From: Arthrobacter sp. SLBN-100
GTDB lineage: Bacteria > Actinomycetota > Actinomycetes > Actinomycetales > Micrococcaceae
NCBI RefSeq assembly: GCF_006715305.1
Contig: NZ_VFMY01000001.1
Coordinates: 3,968,001 to 4,032,000, forward strand
DNA: 64,000 bases
Direction of reading: 5' to 3'
Program-made: the position numbers and the translations under genes
In this document: positions 52,138-60,184 of the stretch, piece by piece
How positions within the stretch are numbered: the stretch's first letter is position 1
Layout: every line of letters begins with the position of its first letter
The notes under the pieces: model-generated
Database searches by the model: none
Seen by the model: only the letters and a program-made list of their open reading frames with translations
Told to the model about the DNA's origin: nothing

Positions 52138-53225
52138 AAGCTGTTCGCCTGCACCGGGTCGGCAGTGGCGTCCAAGTGGATGAGGTCCCCGTCCCCCGGC
52201 CAACCAGTGAGGACGTACTGCTACGCGTCGAGGCCGCCGGCCTGTGCGGTTCCGATGCCCACATCATCAACGGCCGGACGCCGCTGCCGGACTATCCGCG
52301 GATCCTCGGCCACGAGGTAGCCGGAACTGTTTGCGAAACGGGGCCAAGCGCCGCCGGGGTGGAGGTCGGTGCCCGCGTCGCGGTGAACTTCCTGATCACG
52401 TGTGGACAGTGCCGGTACTGCGTCTCAGGCCGGACCTCCCTGTGCCTCAGCAGGGAGGGGCTCGGCGTCGTACGCGACGGCGGGTTCGCGGAGTACATGG
52501 TGGTGCCTGCCCGGAACCTCATCCACATTCCGGGCGCAGTTCCCTTCCGCCATGCAGCCCTCGCTACTGACGCCTTCGCCACGTCCCTCCACGCAATCTC
52601 CAAACGCGCCCAGGTGCAGGCGGGAGAGGGCTGCATTGTGGTCGGGGTGGGTGGCCTGGGTCTGAGCGCCGTGCAACTGCTGAAAATCCGCGGCGCCTAC
52701 CCCATCATCGCCGTGGACGCAGATGCGAAAGCACTTGAACTGGCAATGAGCCTGGGAGCGACCCACAGCATTCCCGCCAGCGCAATGGGGGACGAGAACC
52801 ATCCGGCCTGGGCCGCGGCCGGAAGCCCTATCCACGCTTTCGACTTCGTCGGCCGTCCTGAGACCGTCCAGGCGGCCACCCATGCAGTCGACCGCGGAGG
52901 CCGGGTGGTGGTGGTCGGCCACAGCCCCAACTCCTGGAACACGGCGGACGGAAGCACCATGGTCCGTGAGGAAAAAACGGTCATGGGCTCCTACGCCTTC
53001 GACAAGAACGAGATTGAAGACGTGCTTGGCTTCATGAGCCGCGGCCTCATCGACGTCGACACCATGATCGGGCAGGTCATCGGCCTCGACGACGTCGACC
53101 AAGCCCTCGCCACGTTCGGGGCATCTGGCCGCATACCCGGACGGACCCTCGTGGAACCCGCCGCTGGCGCGTTAACAGAAGGCGCCTTCCTACTCGCCGA
53201 AGAACCCGAAAGGACCATGTCATGA
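52134..53225 (+). CDS. Zinc-dependent medium-chain alcohol/polyol dehydrogenase
   Basis: This 363-residue MDR enzyme has catalytic zinc ligands Cys38 (GLCGSDAH), His60 and Glu61 (GHEVAGTV), structural zinc Cys90, Cys93, Cys96 and Cys104, and the NAD-binding motif GVGGLGLSAVQLLK near residue 170. The subtype resembles sorbitol/threonine-like dehydrogenases. It probably oxidises a hydroxyl group in the substrate. It overlaps both neighbours by ATGA. Confidence 0.88.
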   Translation: MKAVRLHRVGSGVQVDEVPVPRPTSEDVLLRVEAAGLCGSDAHIINGRTPLPDYPRILGHEVAGTVCETGPSAAGVEVGARVAVNFLITCGQCRYCVSGRTSLCLSREGLGVVRDGGFAEYMVVPARNLIHIPGAVPFRHAALATDAFATSLHAISKRAQVQAGEGCIVVGVGGLGLSAVQLLKIRGAYPIIAVDADAKALELAMSLGATHSIPASAMGDENHPAWAAAGSPIHAFDFVGRPETVQAATHAVDRGGRVVVVGHSPNSWNTADGSTMVREEKTVMGSYAFDKNEIEDVLGFMSRGLIDVDTMIGQVIGLDDVDQALATFGASGRIPGRTLVEPAAGALTEGAFLLAEEPERTMS

Positions 53226-53779
53226 GCGACGCCATAGATTTCTTCACCGGCAACGGATTCTCCCGGCTGACCGGGCCCCTGGCCGAAAAAGCGCGGGAGT
53301 TCGACGCCACCCTCGAAAAGGCCCGCAACGACGCGGGATTCTCCCCCAAAGGCAACCTGCGCGAACCTGTCATCACCGCAGAATTCCCCGGCTGCCCCAC
53401 GGACCTGCCCATCAATTTCCTTGCCCTGCCCAACCGGCAGATGGATTACTGCCTGATCCGGATCAAGCCCGGCCATGGCTTCCCAGAACACGTGCACGGC
53501 TACGGGGATGAGATCTACCTCGTCATCTCCGGCCACGGCAAGGTCCGGATTGATGGGGAGCTTTACGACGCCGGCCCCCTGGACACCTTCCACCAGAGGA
53601 CCGGAGTCCGGCATGAAGTGTTCAACCCGGCCGAAAACGAGGAAGACTTCGAGATCTTTGCGGTGAATACCCCGGCCGTCCACCAGGACCTGCGCTCGAA
53701 GTTCTGGGGCATCCCCGTCCCTGGCGCCACCACAGACGCCGAAGGAAGGTACCACCACGACGAAAGCCCGGTCCGATGA
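53222..53779 (+). CDS. Cupin-domain protein of the catabolic operon
   Basis: This 185-residue protein has an N-terminal extension of about 60 residues and a cupin core: IKPGHGFPEHVHGYGDEIYLVISGHGKVRID with likely metal ligands His90, His92 and Glu97, and TGVRHEVFNP with the fourth His. It could be a dioxygenase, isomerase or sensor. Start and stop overlap the dehydrogenase and CoA-transferase genes by four bases each, so it is an integral part of the operon. Confidence 0.82.
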   Translation: MSDAIDFFTGNGFSRLTGPLAEKAREFDATLEKARNDAGFSPKGNLREPVITAEFPGCPTDLPINFLALPNRQMDYCLIRIKPGHGFPEHVHGYGDEIYLVISGHGKVRIDGELYDAGPLDTFHQRTGVRHEVFNPAENEEDFEIFAVNTPAVHQDLRSKFWGIPVPGATTDAEGRYHHDESPVR

Positions 53780-54927
53780 CGCTGCCACTGACAGGAATCA
53801 CAGTCGTTGCCCTCGAACAGGCCGTGGCGGTGCCTTTCGCCACGCGCCAACTGGCCGACCTCGGCGCCACCGTCATCAAAGTCGAACGGCCGGGAAGAGG
53901 GGATTTTGCCAGGGACTATGACGAGACCGTCGATGGCTTGTCCAGCCACTTTGTCTGGCTGAACCGGAACAAGAAGTCCATCGTCCTGGACCTCAAGACA
54001 GGAAGCGGCCAGGAGACGCTGCGCCGCCTGATCTCCAAAGCCGATGTCTTCGTCCAGAACCTCGCACCCGGAGCGCTTGAACGGCTGGGATTTCTTCCCG
54101 AAGAGCTGTGTGAGGAGTTCCCGCAACTGATCACATGCAGCCTCAGCGGATACGGCAGGGGCGGCCCGCTTGGCGACAAGAAGGCGTACGACCTGCTGAT
54201 CCAGGCCGAAGCCGGTTTCCTCTCTGTCACGGGTACCGAGGATGAACCCGCCAAAGCGGGCATATCCATCGCTGACATCGCCGCGGGCATGTACACCTAC
54301 AGCGGGATCCTCAGCGCTCTTTACGAACGGGAAGTCACAGGAAAGGGCCGCCAGCTGTCGGTATCCCTCCTGGACTCCCTCGCGGAGTGGATGGGTTTCC
54401 CGTACTACTATGCGCGATACGGGGGAAGCCGTCCGGTCCGTGCAGGGGCACACCACGCATCTATCGCCCCTTACGGTCCAGTGTCCTGTCTGGACGGGTC
54501 CCTCCTGATCGCGGTCCAGAACGAACGGGAGTGGGCTCGCTTCTGCACCTCGGTGCTGGCTAACCCCGAGCTCGCAACGGATCCGCGCTTCGACAGTGTA
54601 AGCAACCGGATCGCCAACCGCGTCGACCTTGACCGGCTCATTGATGAACAGCTTGGGACGCGGCCTGTCCAGGAGGTGGCAGAGGCTTTGGACGAAGCGG
54701 GAATAGCCCAAGGCAGGATGAACGAAGTGGCGGACCTGGATCAGCATCCCCAGCTTTTGGCGCGGAACCGCATCGGAACCGTGGAAACGGAGGCGGGAAC
54801 CGTGAACGCCTTTCTCCCCGTCGTCGAATCAGCGGGTTGGACACCCAGGCTGGAACCCGTTCCCGCTGTCGGCGCGGACACCGAAGCGGTCCTCGGCTGG
54901 CTCGAAGAGGAGCGTGTGTCCGCCTAG
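53776..54927 (+). CDS. CaiB/BaiF (class III) CoA-transferase
   Basis: This 383-residue enzyme has the class III CoA-transferase pattern: GITVVALEQAVAVPFATRQLADLGATVIKVERPGRGDFAR, WLNRNKKSIVLDLK, FVQNLAPGALERLG and catalytic Asp139 in DKKAYDLLIQAEAGFLSVTG. It moves CoA from a donor such as succinyl- or acetyl-CoA onto a carboxylic acid. As the last gene of the operon, opposite a CitE-like lyase, it most likely activates the substrate whose CoA ester the lyase then cleaves. Confidence 0.9.
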   Translation: MTLPLTGITVVALEQAVAVPFATRQLADLGATVIKVERPGRGDFARDYDETVDGLSSHFVWLNRNKKSIVLDLKTGSGQETLRRLISKADVFVQNLAPGALERLGFLPEELCEEFPQLITCSLSGYGRGGPLGDKKAYDLLIQAEAGFLSVTGTEDEPAKAGISIADIAAGMYTYSGILSALYEREVTGKGRQLSVSLLDSLAEWMGFPYYYARYGGSRPVRAGAHHASIAPYGPVSCLDGSLLIAVQNEREWARFCTSVLANPELATDPRFDSVSNRIANRVDLDRLIDEQLGTRPVQEVAEALDEAGIAQGRMNEVADLDQHPQLLARNRIGTVETEAGTVNAFLPVVESAGWTPRLEPVPAVGADTEAVLGWLEEERVSA

Positions 54928-55415
54928 CGGCTACGTTCGCTAGTTCATTCCTGTGGAGCTGGACCCCGTCTGGCTTACCCCTCCGCAGCGTTCGACGACG
55001 GTGTGCTGGCCTCTCGTAAGGGGCGGCGACGGAGGGGTTCGCCAAGGCGATCAGGGCGGCGGCTGCCGCGGTAGCCGGGTGCCGGGCCGCCGTTGATCCG
55101 CCTGCCGGTAACAAATACCGACCAGCCTCGATGAGGCGAGGCCATGGCCGAAGCCAGGGATGTTTGTGAATGAGGTAGCCGGCGGCGGCTGGGGGGTGAA
55201 TACACGCGGTCTCTAACGCATATTCTCGCCGCCGGCTATGTGCATAACAATAGGGAGCAAAGCCGTCGTGGCACACGAGTAATGAGTACCCGAATACTGG
55301 TGTCCGGACTACCCAGGATGTTCGAAACGGTGGAGTTAAGGACTTTTGTCGACGTGAGATCGTGCTGGCACAGCCGTTGCAGTATCGCTACCGGGTGAGG
55401 AACCGTTTCACCGGA
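54928..55415. other. Gene-poor intergenic stretch with an inverted repeat
   Basis: No convincing gene lies in these 488 bases, which fall between two genes with convergent stops. A perfect 12-bp inverted repeat (55176-55187 against 55227-55238, core AGCCGGCGGC) with a 39-base loop is the main structure. A second, weaker 9-bp pair lies at 54977-54985 and 55030-55038. This may be the site of past rearrangement; no transposase remnant was recognised. Confidence 0.5.
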
Positions 55416-56669
55416 TTAGTGGGTGCTTTCGCGCTCGCCGACCGGCCGGGGCCGCTTCCACCTGGACTCGCGCGGGCCCGGCGGGTACGCCGCCTTCCGG
55501 CCGGCGTACGTAATAACCAGGGCGGCGATCACCGGCAGGGCCGCAGCCGCCGGAACCAGTAAAGGCCCGGCCACCACCAGGGCTGCGGAGCCATAGAGGG
55601 CGCCGATGGTTATGCCCAGCTGGATGGTGAGGACCGTGAGCCCGTTGGCAGCGTCCTTGTTCTCGCCACCCGCCCGGAGGATGGCCGACTGGTTGTAGAT
55701 GCCAATGGCACCCAGGCCGGCACCCCACACCGTCATCAGAGCAAGCGCGAAGAAAAGGCTGCCGCCCACGAACGGCAACGCCAGCATCGAAACGGCGATT
55801 GCCGCCGTCGTGATCAAAAGCGAACGCCGCGGGTGGGAATCGACGGTGAGCCCGGCGATCCAGATGCCGAGCAGTCCGGAGACGCCCAGCACGGTGAGGG
55901 AGAGGCTGATGGCGTAATCGGGCAGGCCGGCCTCGCGGATGTACGGGGCGATGTACGTGAAAAGCGCGAAGTGGGCCAGCACCAGCAGCGGCCAGGCGAT
56001 GGCGACCGGCTTCACGCCGGGCTGGGCGATGGCCGCGCGCATGGAGGGGCGGACCTCGCCCGCGCCGCGCCGCACGGACGGGAGGAACAAAAACCCCAGG
56101 ACAGCCAGGAGCACGCCGAATCCGGCGAGGGCAAGGAACGCCGCACGCCAGCCGAGGACCGTTCCAAGCGCGGTGCCGACGGGCGCGCCGATGGCCAGGC
56201 CAAGGCTGTTGCCGCTGAAGACGATGGCCAGGGCCTTGCCCACCTTGTCAGCCGGGACCACGCGGGCAACATACGGTGCCATCGTGGTCCAGAGCAGTCC
56301 ATGGGCCAGGCCGCCCACCAGCCGTGCCACCATCGCGAACGTGAAGTCGGGGGCCAGGCCCACCAAGGCGTTGCTGAGCGCGAACGTCAGGACCAGCGCC
56401 ACAAGCAGGGGCCGCTTGGGTATGTTGCCCAGCAGCCGGGCCGCGGGCACCACCGTGACCACGATGACGGCGGCATACGCGGCGGCGAGGTAGCCCGCCA
56501 CCGGCTCGGACACGTTCAGGCCGGTGCTGATCTGCGGGAGCAGGCCGGACGGGAGCAGTTCGGTGGTGATGGCGGTGAAGGCGATGGTGGCCAGGACCAT
56601 CATGGCGGCCAGCGGGAAACGCTGGACCGCCGGCGCGGAAATCGCGGAGGACATTAAGGGGAATTCCAT
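55416..56669 (-). CDS. MFS exporter of the AraJ/DHA1 type
   Basis: This 417-residue, 12-helix protein begins FPLAAMMVLATIAFTAITTELLPSGLLPQISTGLNVSEPVAGYLAAAYA, a typical AraJ/DHA1 12-TMS start, with GLLWTTMAPYVARVVP and SGNSLGLAIGAPVGTALG later. It probably exports a sugar, arabinose-like or drug compound. Start codons at 56669 and 56654 are both plausible; no clear ribosome site is seen at either. It is convergent with the CoA-transferase across the gene-poor stretch. Confidence 0.85.
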   Translation of the reverse strand: MEFPLMSSAISAPAVQRFPLAAMMVLATIAFTAITTELLPSGLLPQISTGLNVSEPVAGYLAAAYAAVIVVTVVPAARLLGNIPKRPLLVALVLTFALSNALVGLAPDFTFAMVARLVGGLAHGLLWTTMAPYVARVVPADKVGKALAIVFSGNSLGLAIGAPVGTALGTVLGWRAAFLALAGFGVLLAVLGFLFLPSVRRGAGEVRPSMRAAIAQPGVKPVAIAWPLLVLAHFALFTYIAPYIREAGLPDYAISLSLTVLGVSGLLGIWIAGLTVDSHPRRSLLITTAAIAVSMLALPFVGGSLFFALALMTVWGAGLGAIGIYNQSAILRAGGENKDAANGLTVLTIQLGITIGALYGSAALVVAGPLLVPAAAALPVIAALVITYAGRKAAYPPGPRESRWKRPRPVGERESTH

Positions 56670-56917
56670 TCAAGGGGGAGGGGAGTGGAACCGGGCGCTG
56701 CTGCCTCACAATTCCTCCATTAAATTTACCTGATGAACGAAGGGCTTCAGCGCAGTGGCGTGTCGCGGAAAAGCAGCCTGAGCTGGCTGTGTTTCCGCTG
56801 CCGCGGCGCCCCCGGGATCACAGACCGGGGCAGTACGACGGCGGCCCGCCGCCCTGGGTGCGTCCGGCCTGGCAGGCCTGTCCACTGCCGCCGGAGGGGC
56901 GTAGGGTCTGAGGGACC

Positions 56918-57523
56918 ATGACCGAACAACAACCCTACGAGCTGGTCCACCGCTACCCGCACTTCGAGCTCCGCCGCTACCCCGCGCACGTCGTTGCCGA
57001 AGTGCACGTCAATGCATCGTTCGATCGCGCCGGAAGTGCGGCGTTCCGGTATCTGTTCAACTACATCAGCGGCAGCAACGTGGCCCGTCAAAAGCTGGCC
57101 ATGACCGCCCCTGTCATCCGGGCCACCGGGCCATCGCAGAAGCTGGCGATGACCGCGCCAGTGCTGCAAAGCGGTCCGTTGTGGGGAAGCGATGAGCCCG
57201 CAGACGTCGTGGTGGCCTTCGTGCTCCCGGCCGGCCTGACGGCGGAGACCGCTCCTGTCCCGACAGATCCCCGGGTACAGATCAGGCAGGTCCAGGGCTC
57301 GCTTACCGCGGCGCTCCGATTCCTGGGCAGGGGAACTGCAGCAGCCTTTGAACGGCGCAACACCGGCCTGCAGGCTGCCTTGGCCCTGGCGGGGCTGGAA
57401 GCCGTGGGCGCCCCGCGTTTCGCCGGCTTTGATCCACCGTTCAAGCCCTGGTTCCTCCGCCGCAACGAGGTGGTGCAGGACGTGAAGGATCCCAACGCTG
57501 CTCCCGGGACATCCGGCGCCTGA
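56918..57523 (+). CDS. SOUL heme-binding family protein
   Basis: This 201-residue protein has the SOUL/HBP pattern: YELVHRYPHFELRRYPAHVVAEV, AFRYLFNYISG, and two copies of QKLAMTAPV (about residues 62-70 and 79-87), followed by FVLPAGLT and ending FAGFDPPFKPWFLRRNEV. SOUL proteins bind heme or porphyrin in eukaryotes; the bacterial role is less known. No signal peptide. It is divergent from the AraJ-type exporter. Confidence 0.88.
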   Translation: MTEQQPYELVHRYPHFELRRYPAHVVAEVHVNASFDRAGSAAFRYLFNYISGSNVARQKLAMTAPVIRATGPSQKLAMTAPVLQSGPLWGSDEPADVVVAFVLPAGLTAETAPVPTDPRVQIRQVQGSLTAALRFLGRGTAAAFERRNTGLQAALALAGLEAVGAPRFAGFDPPFKPWFLRRNEVVQDVKDPNAAPGTSGA

Positions 57524-57626
57524 GCCCTGATTGCTCACTTTGCATGAGGTGTTGTGCTCCCCAGGAGGAAGGCCTACGCCATACGCAGCCGCCGATGCCC
57601 GCCTCCCCGGGTAGGTCCGGCCGCCA

Positions 57627-57890
57627 CTATGCCACCAGCCGTCGTCGGGAAATTACGACGCCGGCTGGCGGCCAGGGTGCCTCCACGGTGATCGTCTCGC
57701 TCGTTCCACCACCGCCGCCACCACGACCGCCGCCGCCGCCGCCGGCAACGGCGGCAGCGGCGGCGGCGGTGAAGCTCCACGTCTTGGCCGTGGCCAGCGC
57801 ATTCCTGTTGGCGTCCTTCACTTCGGTGCCAATGGATGCGGTGTAGGCCGTGGAGGCAGCCAGATCCGCGTTCGGGTTCAGGGTGCCGAA
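57627..57890 (-). pseudogene. Ig-like (Big_5-type) domain gene remnant
   Basis: The minus strand reads FGTLNPNADLAASTAYTASIG, then EVKDANRNALATAKTWSFTA, a clear end of a bacterial Ig-like domain of the SbsA/Big_5 type. A Gly-rich tract and TSETITVEAPW follow, then the frame runs into unrelated sequence and stops at 57627. No 5' part, start codon or signal peptide exists: the remnant begins abruptly at about 57890, where the sialidase-like gene ends. It is best read as the 3' stub of a secreted multidomain protein, cut by an insertion or deletion. Confidence 0.7.
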
Positions 57891-59167
57891 AGATCTATGT
57901 AGGCGTGCCAGTACCGAGCGTTGTTTCTCGCGGAGGCCAACACCACCAGACCTGTCTGACCGTTGACGTTTTGCTTCGTTGTTGTGGGGTCGTTGATGTC
58001 CGTGTCGGTACTGCTGCTGATGATGGGCGTGCCGGCGCCGGGCGCGAAGGAAACGTTGTCAAGCGGCGCCTTCTTGTAATAGAGGGTGCCGCCCTCCTCC
58101 GGCGCGATCGCAAACATCCAGACCTGGCGGTGCTCCTCGTCGATCATGACCATGGGCCGGGTGTGGACGTCCTCGACAGCGCCGAACTGTGCGGTGGTCC
58201 ATTGGCCCTTACCATCGCGCACCAGGAGCGCCACCAACGTTTGACCGACTTGTCGATTGGCTGTCTTGATCGCTGCGTAGAGGCGGCCGCTGCCGTCGCT
58301 TGTCAATTGCCTGAGGTTCAGATGGTCGTTCGCGCAGCCCCCGGTGCAGTTGTTTCCCCCTCCGAAGGCGACCTCTGTCTGCCACGACTTGTCCGGCTGA
58401 CCGTCCTGGTGGACGGCAAAGTAAAACCTCTTATGCCCCGGCCGCTGATTGCTCCACATGATTCCGATCTTGTCGCCCTGGAACGACGTGACTGCGGAGA
58501 TATCGTCGTGGTGCACCTGGGCGTTGGTTGTCGGTAGGACGAACGGAGTTCCCCACTCCGTGTCGCTCGTCCTCGAGTGGTTGACGTAGACACGGGTGCT
58601 GTTGTCGGACGAGACGCGGGTGTAGGTGACCCATAGCTTACCGAGGGAGTCTTTGGCCACCGTAATCGATTCCGTGCTCCCACGGTGAAGGGTGACGGGG
58701 AATCCGGTGTCTCGTGAGTAGGTCTTCGTCGACGCGTTGTAGCTGAAGCGGTGAAGCTTTGCGGAACCGGAGTTCACCGCCTCATTGGATGGTGGCGAGT
58801 TCCACTCGGAGAGCACGGTCGTGCCCGACACGACGTAGAGCTTGCCGTTGTTTGCGTCCCAGAGCGCGTCACCGCGCGCATTCGGACGTGCGTCAACAAC
58901 CGTTTCCGTCTCCTGCCACGCCTGCGTTGCGCCGTCGAGCCGGTGGATCGTCGTCGCGTTTGCGGACGCGCTCCACAGCAACCCCCACCAGCTCCCATCC
59001 TGGTACCAGAGCTTGCTCTGCGCTTTGTCCGCAGTCGGGGTTTTAACGCCGTCGCCCGCGAATGACGGCCCCGGCACTCCGACATCGGCTGCTTGGGCGG
59101 GGAGGGGGAGCGCGACAGTGATGGACGACGCGAGTAGCAGAGCAATGAAAAGGCGTAGCAGACGCAT
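57878..59167 (-). CDS. Secreted sialidase/BNR-like beta-propeller protein
   Basis: This 429-residue protein has a signal peptide (about 1-27, AQA cleavage) and a repeated propeller pattern: QSKLWYQDGSWWGLLWSA, WQETETVVDARPNARGDALWDANNGKLYVVSG, ITVAKDSLGKLWVTYTRVSSDNSTRVYVNHS, FQGDKIGIMWSNQRPGHKRFYFAVH, and YWHAYIDL at the end. No catalytic sialidase Arg/Asp set could be confirmed, so function is open. The ATG at 59167 has a GAGGA site; upstream in-frame extension is not coding-like. The codon use seems less G+C-biased than neighbours and it abuts a truncated gene, which suggests horizontal acquisition. Confidence 0.75.
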   Translation of the reverse strand: MRLLRLFIALLLASSITVALPLPAQAADVGVPGPSFAGDGVKTPTADKAQSKLWYQDGSWWGLLWSASANATTIHRLDGATQAWQETETVVDARPNARGDALWDANNGKLYVVSGTTVLSEWNSPPSNEAVNSGSAKLHRFSYNASTKTYSRDTGFPVTLHRGSTESITVAKDSLGKLWVTYTRVSSDNSTRVYVNHSRTSDTEWGTPFVLPTTNAQVHHDDISAVTSFQGDKIGIMWSNQRPGHKRFYFAVHQDGQPDKSWQTEVAFGGGNNCTGGCANDHLNLRQLTSDGSGRLYAAIKTANRQVGQTLVALLVRDGKGQWTTAQFGAVEDVHTRPMVMIDEEHRQVWMFAIAPEEGGTLYYKKAPLDNVSFAPGAGTPIISSSTDTDINDPTTTKQNVNGQTGLVVLASARNNARYWHAYIDLSAP

Positions 59168-59641
59168 AATGGTGTCCTCGGAGTTGTGTCGGTGGAGGGC
59201 ATCGACCGATGGAGGACCTCGACCCCAGAGTCCGAGCGGCCAATGTTCTAGCATGGCAATTCCAGATACGTAAAGGTAGGCCTGGAGCGGAAGAAGGCAC
59301 AACGATCCTCTGTACCTAATTTCGAGGAATGGGCGATAACCCCTATACCTAAATAATTCAACGGCCAACAATCCCCATGCCTGGACGGTGGTGGCATTAC
59401 CCGTCCAGAATCCGCATCAGGATCGCTTTCACCGACTGCAGTACCGGGGAATTTCTCAGGCCTTACCGTTAACAACGCCTACGGCGCCCGCTCGCGGAAT
59501 TCCGGACGAAGAACGGACTCGACGCGCGTGGATTCTCCCAGACGCCTGGGGCCGGAAAAACTCCGGGAACCAAATCAATTTTGTTCCAGTTCATCCCTGG
59601 GTGGGGGAGTGGCCGGCGCCCAACAGATTTCCGATTGCGGA
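59168..59641. other. Gene-poor, relatively A+T-rich stretch upstream of the propeller gene
   Basis: No gene is supported in these 474 bases between the DM13 protein stop and the propeller gene start. The sequence is visibly richer in A and T than its surroundings (for instance around 59330-59370), consistent with foreign origin of the propeller gene region. It probably contains the propeller promoter, but no clear hexamer pair was identified. Confidence 0.5.
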
Positions 59642-60178
59642 TTATGTGTTCAGCTCGGCGGCGGCGAAGGACACGGAGAACCGGGCGCACCAGATGCTGA
59701 CAGAGGTGTAGTCGGCCAGCGCCGCCGCGGCCGGGATTTCATAATTCTGATCGCCCTTGTTGGCCTTAAGCGCGCCCAGGTCGAGATATGCGCCGTCATC
59801 GAAGACATACCAGCCTGCCGCTCCCTCGACCACTGGTGCGTCGCTCAGCCATACCCGAAGGTCGGGACCGTCGGATGTATCAAGGCCTTCGAGCCGGAGA
59901 ATCCGGCTCCCGTCGGGGAGCTCGAGGATCTTCACCGTTCCCGAGCTGGCGTGTTCATGACTGATGAGTTGGCCTGTTGCCAGTTCACGCGGAGCGGCGA
60001 CGGCGGAGGGCGCTGCCGGCGGCCCCTGGGACTGAAGGGCCGGCGTGGGGGCGGCCGGAAGATCCTCGATCAGCGTTGAGCTGGTGAAGATCCGCCAGGG
60101 CTGGAACAGGTATAGGCCCACAGCAACCACGATGGCAGCAATGAGCAGCGCAGCCGGGATGACAACGCGCTTTCTCAT
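59642..60178 (-). CDS. Membrane-anchored DM13-domain protein
   Basis: This 178-residue protein has an N-terminal membrane anchor (VVIPAALLIAAIVVAVGLYLF, about 5-25), a Pro/Ala-rich spacer (about 45-65) and a DM13 domain (about 75-177; SGTVKILELPDGSRILRLEGLDTSDGPDLRVWLSD, LGALKANKGDQNYEIPA, SVSIWCARFSVSFAAAEL). DM13 domains are thought to take part in redox or electron-transfer reactions; the conserved cysteine is in SIWCARF. It begins six bases after the stop of the PEP-utilising enzyme, so the two form an operon. Confidence 0.85.
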   Translation of the reverse strand: MRKRVVIPAALLIAAIVVAVGLYLFQPWRIFTSSTLIEDLPAAPTPALQSQGPPAAPSAVAAPRELATGQLISHEHASSGTVKILELPDGSRILRLEGLDTSDGPDLRVWLSDAPVVEGAAGWYVFDDGAYLDLGALKANKGDQNYEIPAAAALADYTSVSIWCARFSVSFAAAELNT

Positions 60179-60184
60179 ACCACT

